Shown here piece by piece: positions 1 to 9,268 of a stretch of 32,848 nt of DNA. Source of the stretch: an uncultured Collinsella sp. (lineage in GTDB: Bacteria > Actinomycetota > Coriobacteriia > Coriobacteriales > Coriobacteriaceae); assembly GCA_900541675.1 (NCBI GenBank), contig UQKU01000028.1, positions 1-32,848 of the forward strand, written 5' to 3'. The position numbers and the translations under genes were made by a program. The notes beneath the pieces are model-generated. The model made no database searches and was not told the DNA's origin. It saw only the letters and a program-made list of their open reading frames with translations. Position 1 is the stretch's first letter. The number at the start of each line of letters is the position of its first letter.

Positions 1-1026
1 GGCACGGGGGGTTTTGAGCCCGTTCAGGCCGTGACCGCTCGCGTGGAGCAGCCTCAGGCTGGCGCCGCCACGCCGCAGCCTACCATGGCCGGCATTCCCG
101 ACCCCATGGCCCCTGCGACGCCGGTTCCTCAGCCTGCGCAGTCCGGTCTCTTTGCCGCTATTCCCGATCCCGCGCAGCCTGCTGCCCCGGTGGTCGAGAG
201 CGATCAGGCAGCCGAGGTCGCAAGCCTCGATAACGCGCTCAACAACCCCGATTTTACGTCGGTGTTTGCGCCCATCGATCCGCAGGCCAGCCGCAAGAAG
301 ATGGCCAAGCAGGCCGGTGTCGAGCCCGTCATCCTTATGGAGCATGTCACCAAGATCTATCCGGCACAGCCCAACAAGCCTGCACTCGACGACATCAACA
401 TCGAGATCTATCCGGGCGAGTTCGTCTTCCTGGTCGGTCATTCCGGCTCGGGTAAGACCACGCTGCTGTCGACGCTCAACCGCGACGTCAAGCCGACGAG
501 CGGCCGCATCTTGGTTGCCGGTCAGGACCTCATGAAGATCAAGAACCGCAAGGTTCCGTTCCTGCGCCGCCAGATTGGCGCCGTGTTCCAGGACTTTAAG
601 CTTCTGCCGCAAAAGACCGCCTACGAAAACGTGGCGTTTGCCCTGCAGTGCATCGGCAAGCCCAAGGGCGTCATTCGCAGCCAGGTGCCCGAGGTGCTGC
701 GTCTGGTCGGTCTGGCCGATCAGATGGACTCGCTGCCCGACCAGCTTTCCGGTGGCGAGCAGCAGCGCGTTGCCGTCGCCCGCGCCATGGTCAACCGTCC
801 GCCGCTGCTGATCTGCGACGAGCCCACGGGTAACCTCGACCCGGCGATCTCGCTGGGCATCATGAAGCTGCTCGAGCGTATTAACCGCACCGGCACCACC
901 GTGATCGTCGCCACGCACGACCGCGAGATGGTCGATAGCATGCACCGTCGCGTGATCGCCCTCGAGGGCGGCCACGTTATCCGCGACCAGGAGAGGGGAG
1001 GTTACGGCAACTATGGCACCAACTAA
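1..1026 (+). CDS. ftsE: Cell-division ABC transporter ATP-binding protein FtsE with long N-terminal extension (5' end open)
   Basis: ATPase of the FtsEX complex, which uses ATP at the division site to control peptidoglycan hydrolases. Numbering from the GTG at 31: Walker A GHSGSGKTT at residues 136-144, ABC signature LSGGEQQ at 239-245, Walker B LLICDEPTGNLD at 259-270 and the H-loop His296. The ATPase core begins only near residue 98. Before it lies an Ala/Pro/Gln-rich stretch with a repeated IPDP motif; FtsE is usually about 220-230 residues. The frame is open to base 1 and the GTG at 31 has no clear ribosome site, so the true start may be outside the window. The 3' end overlaps ftsX by 14 bp, typical of this pair. 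Family assignment is very sure; the start is not. Confidence 0.93.
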   Translation, partial: GTGGFEPVQAVTARVEQPQAGAATPQPTMAGIPDPMAPATPVPQPAQSGLFAAIPDPAQPAAPVVESDQAAEVASLDNALNNPDFTSVFAPIDPQASRKKMAKQAGVEPVILMEHVTKIYPAQPNKPALDDINIEIYPGEFVFLVGHSGSGKTTLLSTLNRDVKPTSGRILVAGQDLMKIKNRKVPFLRRQIGAVFQDFKLLPQKTAYENVAFALQCIGKPKGVIRSQVPEVLRLVGLADQMDSLPDQLSGGEQQRVAVARAMVNRPPLLICDEPTGNLDPAISLGIMKLLERINRTGTTVIVATHDREMVDSMHRRVIALEGGHVIRDQERGGYGNYGTN

Positions 1027-1933
1027 CGTGGGCTACTCCTTCAAAGAGGCAATCAGTCACTTCTTCCGTAACTGGACTACCTCGCTCGGCGCCGTCATCA
1101 CGATCTTCCTTTCGCTGTTTATCATCGGCCTGTTCATCATGGGCTCCGCGATGCTGAACTCCGTGATCGGCACCGTCGAGGATCAGGTTGTCATCAACGC
1201 GTTCATTAGCGATGACGCCGATCAGGCCGATGTCCAGGCTTTTGAGGCCGAGCTTAAGACGTGGAATAACGTCAAGTCCGTGACCTATAAGGACAAGGAC
1301 GACGCGCTGGCCGAGTATACGAGCAAGATGTCGGGCAACGCCGACGCCACCATGAGCGCGCTCGATGGCCAGAACCCGCTGCCGGCTTCGTTTGCAATTG
1401 AGATGGACGATCCGTCCAAGGTCGAGAGCACGGCCCAGAAGCTCAAGAAGAACGCCGTTTTCCAGAAGATCGCGGATGACGGCGACGTCAACGCGAGCGT
1501 GCTGTACGGCCAGGAGGAAGTGAGCCGCCTGTTCCAGGTGACCAACTACATCCGCATCGCCGCCGTGGTGCTCGTTGGCCTTCTGACCTTTATCGCATTC
1601 ATCTTCATCAACAACACGATTCGCCTGTCCATCACGGCGCGTCGTCGTGAGATTGCGATTATGCGTCTGGTCGGCGCCAGCAACGGCTTCATTCGCGGCC
1701 CGTTTATCACCGAGGGCGTACTGCAGGCTATTTTGGGCTCGCTGCTTTCCATCGGCGTTCTGGAGCTGCTGCGCAATCTGATGATTCCGCGTTTGCAGGA
1801 GAGCATCGGCTGGATGTCGTTTGCCCTGCCGATGCAGTACTACCTGGTGACCTATGCTGCGCTGATTCTGGTCGGTGTGATTATCGGTCTCTTTGGTTCT
1901 GCCATAGCCATGCGCCGCTACCTGCGCGTGTAG
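1013..1933 (+). CDS. ftsX: Cell-division protein FtsX (permease-like subunit)
   Basis: Membrane partner of FtsE, 306 residues. It has an N-terminal membrane helix (about residues 22-46), an extracellular domain of about 130 residues, then three C-terminal helices (about 180-205, 225-250, 275-300) with the FtsX-type stretch NNTIRLSITARRREIAIMR after the second helix. The extracellular domain normally contacts a murein hydrolase; no such hydrolase gene is adjacent. The ATG at 1013 lies inside the end of ftsE and is preceded by a GGAGAGGGGAGG-like ribosome site, so translation is probably coupled. A good terminator follows at 1959-1991, ending the ftsEX unit. Confidence 0.95.
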   Translation: MAPTNVGYSFKEAISHFFRNWTTSLGAVITIFLSLFIIGLFIMGSAMLNSVIGTVEDQVVINAFISDDADQADVQAFEAELKTWNNVKSVTYKDKDDALAEYTSKMSGNADATMSALDGQNPLPASFAIEMDDPSKVESTAQKLKKNAVFQKIADDGDVNASVLYGQEEVSRLFQVTNYIRIAAVVLVGLLTFIAFIFINNTIRLSITARRREIAIMRLVGASNGFIRGPFITEGVLQAILGSLLSIGVLELLRNLMIPRLQESIGWMSFALPMQYYLVTYAALILVGVIIGLFGSAIAMRRYLRV

Positions 1934-1958
1934 GCATGCCTGGAATTCATCCCTTCCA

Positions 1959-1991
1959 ACGGGTCGTCTCTTATGGGGCGGCCCGTTTTTT
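1959..1991 (+). terminator. Rho-independent terminator after ftsX
   Basis: Eight-base stem ACGGGTCG / CGGCCCGT (1959-1966 with 1979-1986, one G-T wobble) followed directly by a run of T residues to 1991. Confidence 0.85.
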
Positions 1992-2068
1992 GATCCCTAG
2001 GGGACGGCAGGAAAGCGAATCATTTGGGTAGACTCTTTGGAGTTCGTCATCGATAGCAAGGAGGCGCC

Positions 2069-4204
2069 ATGGGGCGCAATAACAAGCATAAGCGTGGAGC
2101 TCGCAATAAGCGCGGGCCGGTGCGCAGCGAACGCCGTCCGAGCCTGACCGGGCGCGTGCAGCTCCATGAGCATGGCGCCTATGTCATAACCGAGAGCGGC
2201 GACTACAAGGTTATGGGCCGCGGTAAGCGCGAGATCATGGATGGCGATACCGTTGCCGTGAGCATTAAGAACAGCCCGCACGGTGAGCGGCGCGCCGTGA
2301 TCGAAGGCGTGGTTGAGCGCGCAGCCATAAGCGTGGTGGGTACGTACCAGACCGCTGGTCCGCTCGGTGTGATCGAGCCGCTCGATTCGCGCCTGAAGGC
2401 CGACTTCTTCATTCTGCCCGAGGATACCTCGGCGGATCGTCTGGGCGTCCACCCGGGTGATGCCGTTGTCGCGCGCATTTTGACCTACCCGACGCGCCTG
2501 GAATCGGGCACCGTGACGATCGAACGCCGCATTGGCGGAGATGACGCGCCCGATTTGGGCGTTCAATACGTGATGGCGCGTTACGGCTATACCGATAGCT
2601 ATCCCGAGGCCGCGCTGGACGAGGCCGAGGGACTTTCGCTCGATGTGTCCGCGGCGCTTAAGGACCCGCTCCGCCGCGATCTGCGCGACCGCTTTGTCAT
2701 CACGATCGACCCGGTCGACGCGCGCGACTTTGACGATGCCATTTCGCTTGAGCGCACGCCCGAGGGTGGCTACAAGCTGGGTGTGCATATCGCTGACGTT
2801 TCTCACTATGTGGCTTGGGACGGGCATATCGATCTTGAGGCTCGCCATCGTACGACATCGGTGTATCTGGCCGATCGCGTGCTTCCCATGCTGCCCGAAC
2901 GCCTGTCCTGTGACCTGTGTTCGCTTCGCCCTGACGAGGACCGTCTTGCGTTTACCGTTGACATTGAACTCGATGCGCAGGGTCGCGTGCGGCATTACGA
3001 TCCGTACCCCAGCGTGATTCGCTCGCGTGTGCGTATGGACTATGACGGCGCCGAGGCGCTGCTGGTGCGTGCCGGCGCGGTGAAGTATGGGGTGCTGGAG
3101 GGTGCGGCCGAGGATGTTGCGGCTGCTGAGGCCTCGCGCGAGGAGGCGCTTGAGCGCGGTCTTGCGTGCGAGGAAACTGCTCGCGGCTATAACGTCGACC
3201 TCGGCGATTTCCTTGTCGCCGCCAACGAACTCGCCGAACTTCGCCGTCGTATTCGTCGTGCCCGCGGCTCAGTCGATTTTGACACGGCCGAGATTCGCGC
3301 TCTATTGGATGAGGACGGAGTACCCGTGCAGATTGTGGCGCGCGAGCGTTCGTGTGCCACGTCGCTTATCGAGGAAGCCATGCTACTCGCCAACGAGTGC
3401 GTTGCAGAGTGGCTGGCAGACCGTGATATCGAGGCCTGCTATCGCGTGCATGAGGATCCGAGCCCCGATAGCCTGCACGGTGCCGCCGTTGCGCTGGCGC
3501 AGCTGGGCATCATCGACGATCGCCGTGCTGCCGGTATCGCCCTGGGGAGTCCCGATGAGCTACAGGCTGCAGTTGATGCTGCCGCCGGTACGGCCAACGC
3601 ACCGCTCGTCAACACGCTGCTTCTGCGCAGCATGCAGCGCGCACTGTACAAGCCGCGCAACGAGGGCCACTTTGCGCTCGCCGCGCCGTGCTACTGTCAC
3701 TTTACGAGTCCCATCCGTCGCTACCCCGATCTGGTGGTGCACCGCGTGCTCAAACTGCAGTTGGCCTATGAGCAGCTCGGCGGCAAGGACGCCCTGGTCC
3801 GTACGCCGCGGCTGATCGGCAAGGGGCGCGAGTCGCTGCCGCGCATTCTGCCGCAGATCTGCCGCGCATGCAGCGATGCCGAGCGCGCGGCAGATGCCGC
3901 TAGCCATGCGACGCAAAAGATCAAGATTGCCCAGTACTATGAGGACCGTCTGGGCGAGCGCTATGCCGGAACCGTCTCGTGGGTTAGCAGCATGGGCCTC
4001 TTTGTGCGCTTGGACCTGACGCAGGTCGAAGGCTTGGTTTCGATCAAGAGCCTGGGCAACGAGTGGTTCGAGTTCGACGAGGATGCGCTTACGCTGACGG
4101 GCGCCGACACGGGGACTCGCTATGAACTGGGCCAGCGCGTGATTATCGAGGTCTCGCGCGTCAATACCACGCGTGGGCACTTGGACTTTAAGCTTATCCA
4201 TTAG
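2069..4204 (+). CDS. rnr: Ribonuclease R (3'-5' exoribonuclease, RNB family)
   Basis: Processive 3'-5' exoribonuclease for structured RNA, mRNA turnover and RNA quality control; in many bacteria it works with tmRNA-SmpB, and smpB is encoded at 12695. The 711-residue protein has a very basic N-terminus (GRNNKHKRGARNKRG), a cold-shock-type OB fold (about residues 28-70), the RNB catalytic centre DPVDARDFDDA at 214-224 with the conserved metal-binding aspartates, and a C-terminal S1 domain (about 632-710, containing GTVSWVSSMGLFVRL). It is somewhat shorter than the E. coli enzyme (813 residues), as in many Gram-positive homologues. The ATG at 2069 follows AAGGAGG at the right distance. Single gene between two terminators. 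Confidence 0.95.
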   Translation: MGRNNKHKRGARNKRGPVRSERRPSLTGRVQLHEHGAYVITESGDYKVMGRGKREIMDGDTVAVSIKNSPHGERRAVIEGVVERAAISVVGTYQTAGPLGVIEPLDSRLKADFFILPEDTSADRLGVHPGDAVVARILTYPTRLESGTVTIERRIGGDDAPDLGVQYVMARYGYTDSYPEAALDEAEGLSLDVSAALKDPLRRDLRDRFVITIDPVDARDFDDAISLERTPEGGYKLGVHIADVSHYVAWDGHIDLEARHRTTSVYLADRVLPMLPERLSCDLCSLRPDEDRLAFTVDIELDAQGRVRHYDPYPSVIRSRVRMDYDGAEALLVRAGAVKYGVLEGAAEDVAAAEASREEALERGLACEETARGYNVDLGDFLVAANELAELRRRIRRARGSVDFDTAEIRALLDEDGVPVQIVARERSCATSLIEEAMLLANECVAEWLADRDIEACYRVHEDPSPDSLHGAAVALAQLGIIDDRRAAGIALGSPDELQAAVDAAAGTANAPLVNTLLLRSMQRALYKPRNEGHFALAAPCYCHFTSPIRRYPDLVVHRVLKLQLAYEQLGGKDALVRTPRLIGKGRESLPRILPQICRACSDAERAADAASHATQKIKIAQYYEDRLGERYAGTVSWVSSMGLFVRLDLTQVEGLVSIKSLGNEWFEFDEDALTLTGADTGTRYELGQRVIIEVSRVNTTRGHLDFKLIH

Positions 4205-4229
4205 CCAAATCTCGACTCATGGCGGGAGA

Positions 4230-4261
4230 GCGGAGGGCGGTCTTTCGGGGCCGCCCTCCGC
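4230..4261 (+). terminator. Terminator-like hairpin after rnr
   Basis: Perfect 11-bp GC-rich stem, GCGGAGGGCGG (4230-4240) with CCGCCCTCCGC (4251-4261), ten-base loop. The following T run is short (ATTTGG), so termination strength is uncertain. Confidence 0.7.
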
Positions 4262-4337
4262 ATTTGGATCATGGCTACCTTGCCGTCTGCTCGGCCGCCC
4301 GCTTACCTGCTATTTGAGAGGTAAAACCTACCAAAAT

Positions 4338-4362
4338 AAACCTGTCCCTTTTTGGCAGGTTT
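4338..4362. repeat. Inverted repeat just upstream of the serine recombinase gene
   Basis: AAACCTGTCC (from 4338) faces GGCAGGTTT (4354-4362), a 9-bp stem with one extra base, separated by a T-rich stretch. It ends 19 bp before the recombinase ATG. It could be a recombinase binding or crossover site, an autoregulatory operator, or a member of the GGGACAG-type palindromes seen elsewhere in the window. Confidence 0.45.
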
Positions 4363-4381
4363 ACAAGAAAGCGGGGATGAG

Positions 4382-4987
4382 ATGGCGACGGTGTATGGTT
4401 ATGCGCGGGTGAGTTCGCGCGATCAGAATCTTAATCGGCAGCTGGATGCGCTGGGCGCCTATGGCGTGGGCTCGGCGAATATTTATGCCGACCATGCGAG
4501 CGGCAAGGACTTCGATCGACCGCGCTATCGCGAGCTGCTGCACGTCCTGGGAGACGGGGACGTGCTGGTGGTGCTTTCTATCGACCGACTTGGTCGTAAT
4601 TACTCCGAGATTCTTGAGGAATGGCGTCGCATTACCAAGGAGCTCGGGGTTGCCATTGTGGTGTTGGACATGCCATTGCTTGACACGCGCGCCAGGGCAA
4701 GCGGCACGCCGGATGTGACTAATACCCTGATTGCCGATATTGTGCTGCAACTGCTGAGCTACGTGGCGCAGGTGGAGCGCGAGAATATCCATCGGCGCCA
4801 AGCGGAGGGAATTGCAGCGGCGCGGGCGCGAGGGGTCCGTTTCGGTCGACCTCGCAAGCCGTGCCCTCCTCAGTTTGAGCTGGTGCGCGATAGCTATGAG
4901 GCGGGCGATATTACCCGCAGCCAGGCAGCAAAGTGCCTGGGCGTGTGCGTGGGGACGTTCGATCGCTGGATGCGCGAGGCGGGGTAG
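4382..4987 (+). CDS. Small serine recombinase (resolvase/invertase family)
   Basis: Site-specific DNA recombinase of 201 residues. The catalytic domain starts YGYARVSSRDQN, with the nucleophile most likely Ser11, and carries the conserved IDRLGRN segment and the long E-helix region LLSYVAQVERENIHRRQAEGI. The C-terminus (about residues 165-201, RSQAAKCLGVCVGTFDRWM) looks like the Hin/resolvase helix-turn-helix. The start at ATG 4382 was chosen because it gives the standard N-terminus; an upstream TTG at 4352 would add ten untypical residues and overlap the inverted repeat. The ribosome site (GGGGA) is weak. No transposase, invertible promoter or paired inversion sites are evident nearby, so its target is unknown. 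Confidence 0.9.
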   Translation: MATVYGYARVSSRDQNLNRQLDALGAYGVGSANIYADHASGKDFDRPRYRELLHVLGDGDVLVVLSIDRLGRNYSEILEEWRRITKELGVAIVVLDMPLLDTRARASGTPDVTNTLIADIVLQLLSYVAQVERENIHRRQAEGIAAARARGVRFGRPRKPCPPQFELVRDSYEAGDITRSQAAKCLGVCVGTFDRWMREAG

Positions 4988-5091
4988 GGGTTTGCGTCGC
5001 TTTGTCGCTTCCTGTTGCGATTCAAATTTTGATACGGTGACGATGTCATTTGGGGCTACACTCGCTGATATTCAAAAAAGGAGGTAGGCCC

Positions 5092-5673
5092 TTGGCGCGC
5101 GTAAAACAAATAATCGGATGGACCGCGATCATTCTGTTCGCTGCAACGCTGGCGGGCATCTGGGTGCTGACGGAGCAAAATGCGGTGGAGACGTCGTTGC
5201 TGAGCGAGTCCACCGCGCGCGTGGTGGAGGGTCAGGCTACGGGCGTTCAGGCTGCCGATGCCACGGGTGAAGCTCAGACCGAGAACGGGATGACCGGGGG
5301 CATCGATTCGGCTGCCTCGAATGTCCGGTCTGGCCGACTTGCTTCCATTCGCATGTGGGTGGGCACGAACGTCCGTCGCGTTGCCCATACCGTAGAGTTT
5401 TTCTTCGTCGGATTGTTCGCCTCGGTGGCCGTGGTTTGCTTTTCCAGGCGTCCGTGGAGCGTTTGCTCCCGTTGCGTGCCCGTGTTGCTCTTTTGCGCCG
5501 TCTGCTCCGTTGGCGATCAGGTACATAAGATCTTTGTTCCCGGCAGGCATTTCGACGTTATCGATTTAGGATTCGATGCTGCGGGCTATGTCACCGCGAT
5601 GCTGTTGGTATTGCTGGCAGCGGTGTTGGTGCGCCATGCGACTCGGCCGATCGGCGCCCATGCGAGGCGCTAG
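5092..5673 (+). CDS. VanZ-like family membrane protein
   Basis: Predicted membrane protein of 193 residues. It has one N-terminal helix (about residues 6-24), a polar stretch of about 70 residues rich in Ala/Thr/Gly, then the VanZ-type core: RRVAHTVEFFFVGLFASV, a second helix, DQVHKIFVPGRHFDVIDLGFDAAGY and a final helix. The His-Glu pair and the PGR...D motif are typical of the family, named after the teicoplanin-resistance accessory protein VanZ; most chromosomal members have no proven role. The TTG at 5092 is preferred because AAAGGAGG sits eight bases upstream; the earlier TTG at 5050 would put the ribosome site inside the gene. A terminator follows at 5755-5781. Confidence 0.82.
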   Translation: MARVKQIIGWTAIILFAATLAGIWVLTEQNAVETSLLSESTARVVEGQATGVQAADATGEAQTENGMTGGIDSAASNVRSGRLASIRMWVGTNVRRVAHTVEFFFVGLFASVAVVCFSRRPWSVCSRCVPVLLFCAVCSVGDQVHKIFVPGRHFDVIDLGFDAAGYVTAMLLVLLAAVLVRHATRPIGAHARR

Positions 5674-5754
5674 CCGGTAACAAGCCCGTTTTTGATAATG
5701 CGACCTTGTTGAATTATTTTGTGTCGCGCGTATTTCCGAGCGGTCGGATTTGAG

Positions 5755-5781
5755 GGGCGAGCGGTAGAACGCTCGCCCTTT
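5755..5781 (+). terminator. Rho-independent terminator after the VanZ-like gene
   Basis: Perfect 9-bp stem GGGCGAGCG (5755-5763) with CGCTCGCCC (5770-5778), six-base loop, then TTT. It separates the VanZ-like gene from the MurNAc cluster. Confidence 0.75.
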
Positions 5782-5803
5782 GTGCGCCACGATGCGGCAC
5801 AAT

Positions 5804-5832
5804 GTACCGTAAAAGCTGTTTATATCCGGTAC
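5804..5832 (+). promoter_or_regulatory. Inverted repeat upstream of the murR-like gene, candidate operator
   Basis: GTACCG (5804-5809) and CGGTAC (5827-5832) form a perfect 6-bp inverted repeat around a 17-bp AT-rich stretch, 45 bp before the start codon. RpiR-type regulators commonly bind inverted repeats at their own promoters, so this is a plausible autoregulatory site. No convincing -35/-10 pair was identified. Confidence 0.4.
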
Positions 5833-5877
5833 GAATCGTTCGTTGGTCTTTAATTCTTCTCAACGGAGGTGTTTGAG

Positions 5878-6729
5878 ATGGCAAACGGATTGCTTTTGCG
5901 GCTTCGCGAGCGTGAGCTCAGCGCGAGCCCGGCGGAACGCAATGTCATCGCATATGTAAGCGCTCATCCGCACGAGGTGGTCGGGCTGTCCGTCCGCGGT
6001 CTTGCCGATGCCACGTTCTCCTCGCCTTCGAGCATTTTGCGCTTTTGCAAGCGTTTTGGTTTTGCGGGCTACAAGGAGTTCCAGCGCGAACTGATTGCCG
6101 AGCTGGCGCTCTTAGGTGACAAGAAAGACGTAGCCCTCGAGGACATCTCCATGGATGACAGCGTCGAACGTATCGTGGGGAAGGTGATGAAAAGCAACGT
6201 GCGCACGATCGAAGCGACGGCGCGAACGCTCGATTACACCGTCTTGGAGCGATGTGCGGCCTATCTTAAGCGGGCACGCGCGGTCAATCTGTTCGGTATC
6301 GGTGCCTCTCGTTTGGTCGCGCACGATCTGGCGCAAAAGCTCATGCGTGTCGACAAGGAGTGCCATCTGTACGACGACTGGCATGATCAGCTCTTGTGTG
6401 CCAAGAACATGCATGAGGGCGATATGGCAATCGCCTTTAGCTACTCGGGCTTGACGCAAGAGGTGCTGGACTGCACCGCCGAGGCTCAACGTCACAACTG
6501 TCCCGTTGTGGCCGTTACCAAAGTAGATGGATCATCCAAGCTTGCCACCGTGGCCGATGCCGTGCTCGGCGTCGCTGCGAGTGAACCCTTGGTCCGCAGC
6601 GGTGCCATGGCTTCGCGTATGGCCCAGCTTATGGTTGTCGATGCCCTGTACGCTGCTTACGTTGCCAGCGACTACGAACGGGCGACGCATGTCATTAAGC
6701 AAAACTACATCGAGAAACAGGAAAGATGA
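5878..6729 (+). CDS. murR: RpiR/MurR-family transcriptional regulator (HTH + SIS domain)
   Basis: Probable regulator of the MurNAc genes that follow, 283 residues. The N-terminal RpiR-type helix-turn-helix covers about residues 1-77 (SVRGLADATFSSPSSILRFCKRFGFAGYKEFQ), and a sugar-phosphate-binding SIS domain follows (about 110-240, with NLFGIGASRLVAHDLAQKL and AFSYSGLTQEV). In E. coli, MurR represses murQP and responds to MurNAc-6-phosphate; the same ligand is inferred here from position. The ATG at 5878 has GGAGGT eight bases upstream; the GTG at 5869 overlaps that site and is rejected. murQ starts ten bases after the stop, so the genes are probably cotranscribed. The family is sure; the symbol rests on context. 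Confidence 0.88.
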   Translation: MANGLLLRLRERELSASPAERNVIAYVSAHPHEVVGLSVRGLADATFSSPSSILRFCKRFGFAGYKEFQRELIAELALLGDKKDVALEDISMDDSVERIVGKVMKSNVRTIEATARTLDYTVLERCAAYLKRARAVNLFGIGASRLVAHDLAQKLMRVDKECHLYDDWHDQLLCAKNMHEGDMAIAFSYSGLTQEVLDCTAEAQRHNCPVVAVTKVDGSSKLATVADAVLGVAASEPLVRSGAMASRMAQLMVVDALYAAYVASDYERATHVIKQNYIEKQER

Positions 6730-6739
6730 GGTGAATGAA

Positions 6740-7663
<924 letters not shown>

Positions 7664-7720
7664 GTGCGCGGCGTGAGCTGATATGACATCCAGACGAGAT
7701 ACCCAATACAAGGAGGAGTT

Positions 7721-9151
7721 ATGACGAACAAAGAGCTGGCTCAAAAGCTGCTGGACCTTTTGGGCGGTAAAGACAACGTGCTGGCAAACGCGGCGTGCAT
7801 GACGCGCCTGCGCGTGACCGTCAAAGACACGGGCAGCGTCGACGCGGAGGGCATTAAGGCACTCGAGGGCGTGATGGGCCTGGTCGAGGACGACACGATG
7901 CAGATCGTGCTGGGTCCGGGCAAGGTGAATAAGGTGCTCGAGGAGTTCTCCAAGCTCACCGGCCTTGCGAAAGGCGTTGCCGACGAGAGCGTGGTTGACG
8001 CTGCGGCCACAAACAAGGCCGCGCAGAAGGCAAAGTACGAGTCCAAGCCGGTTCAGGCCTTCCTCAAGAAGATTTCCAATGTCTTCGTTGCCCTGCTTCC
8101 CGGCATCATTGCGGCTGGCCTCATCAACGGTATCTGCAACGTCATTAACGTCTCGACGGCAGGCGCGCTTGCAGGCGAGTGGTGGTACCAGGGCATTCGT
8201 TCCATGGGCTGGGCCCTGTTTGCCTATCTGCCCATCTTGGTGGGCTATAACGCGGCACGTGAGTTTGGCGGCTCCGCTGCGCTGGGCGGCATCGCCGGCA
8301 TGATGTGTATCGCTAACAGTGCCATGCCCCTGCTTGCGCCTGGCGCGGCCGATCCTGCCACTGCCATTCTGCTGCCGCTCACCAATGCGCAGTACAACCC
8401 CGCAGCGGGCGGCATGATCGCGGCTCTTATCGCTGGCGCATTTTTTGCCTGGATGGAGCGTCAGATTCGCAAGGTTATGCCCAACGCACTCGATACATTC
8501 TTGTCCCCGCTGCTGGTGCTCATCATCGGCGCCTTTGCTCTGATGCTCGTCATCCAGCCGGTTGGCGCATGGCTGACGACTGCCATCTTTAGCGTTTTGA
8601 CCTTTATCTTCGAGAAGCTGGGCGTCCTGGGCGGCTATATCCTGTCGGCAGGCTTCTTGCCGCTGGTTTCCGTCGGCCTGCATCAGGCGCTCACGCCGAT
8701 CCACGCTATGCTCAACGATCCCGACGGCGCTACCAAGGGCATCAATTACCTGCTCCCCATCCTTATGATGGCTGGCGGCGGCCAGGTCGGTGCCGGTTTG
8801 GCGCTGTACTTTAAGACCAAGAACGCCAAGCTCAAGAAGTACGTCGCAGAGTCCATTCCCGTTGGAATCCTCGGTGTGGGCGAGCCTCTGATGTATGCTG
8901 TTACGCTGCCGCTCGTTCGTCCGTTTGTAACGGCCTGCCTGGGTGCCGGATTTGGCGGCGCGCTCGCGGCGCTGCTTCACATCGGCACGGTTTCTCAGGG
9001 CGTTTCCGGTCTGTTTGGCCTGCTGATCGTCGTTCCTGGTCAGCAGCTCGGCTACGTTGCCGCTATGCTGCTTGCCTATGCCGCCGGCTTTGTCCTGACG
9101 TGGTTCTTTGGCGTCGACGAGCAGAAGATCAACGAGTTCTTTGGCGAGTAG
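7721..9151 (+). CDS. murP: PTS permease EIIBC, MurNAc / MurNAc-GlcNAc type (MurP-like)
   Basis: Membrane sugar transporter of the glucose-superfamily PTS, 476 residues, close to E. coli MurP (474). The N-terminal EIIB domain carries the phosphorylated cysteine Cys26 in ACMTRLRV; the EIIC domain starts near residue 105 and has many membrane segments, the GVGEPLMYAVTLPL motif and a substrate-binding His in the LHQALTPIHAML region. No EIIA domain is fused, so a glucose-type EIIA from elsewhere must supply phosphate. Specificity for MurNAc or MurNAc-GlcNAc is inferred from murQ and mupG, not readable from the sequence alone. The ATG follows AAGGAGGAG. A strong terminator comes after the gene. Confidence 0.88.
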   Translation: MTNKELAQKLLDLLGGKDNVLANAACMTRLRVTVKDTGSVDAEGIKALEGVMGLVEDDTMQIVLGPGKVNKVLEEFSKLTGLAKGVADESVVDAAATNKAAQKAKYESKPVQAFLKKISNVFVALLPGIIAAGLINGICNVINVSTAGALAGEWWYQGIRSMGWALFAYLPILVGYNAAREFGGSAALGGIAGMMCIANSAMPLLAPGAADPATAILLPLTNAQYNPAAGGMIAALIAGAFFAWMERQIRKVMPNALDTFLSPLLVLIIGAFALMLVIQPVGAWLTTAIFSVLTFIFEKLGVLGGYILSAGFLPLVSVGLHQALTPIHAMLNDPDGATKGINYLLPILMMAGGGQVGAGLALYFKTKNAKLKKYVAESIPVGILGVGEPLMYAVTLPLVRPFVTACLGAGFGGALAALLHIGTVSQGVSGLFGLLIVVPGQQLGYVAAMLLAYAAGFVLTWFFGVDEQKINEFFGE

Positions 9152-9218
9152 TTTGATATCGCGAGCCGTGTTGCTCAGGGCTCGCGGCGCGCGGCAGATT
9201 TCTTGATGCTATGGTTGT

Positions 9219-9252
9219 GCCGGCGGGGCTAACTGCTCCGCCGGCCTTTTTT
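9219..9252 (+). terminator. Rho-independent terminator between murP and mupG
   Basis: Perfect 8-bp stem GCCGGCGG (9219-9226) with CCGCCGGC (9238-9245), 11-base loop, then CC and six T residues. The mupG ribosome site begins directly at the end of the T tract, so mupG must be reached by read-through or by a promoter close to or inside this interval. Confidence 0.85.
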
Positions 9253-9268
9253 AAAGGAGTGTTGAAGC

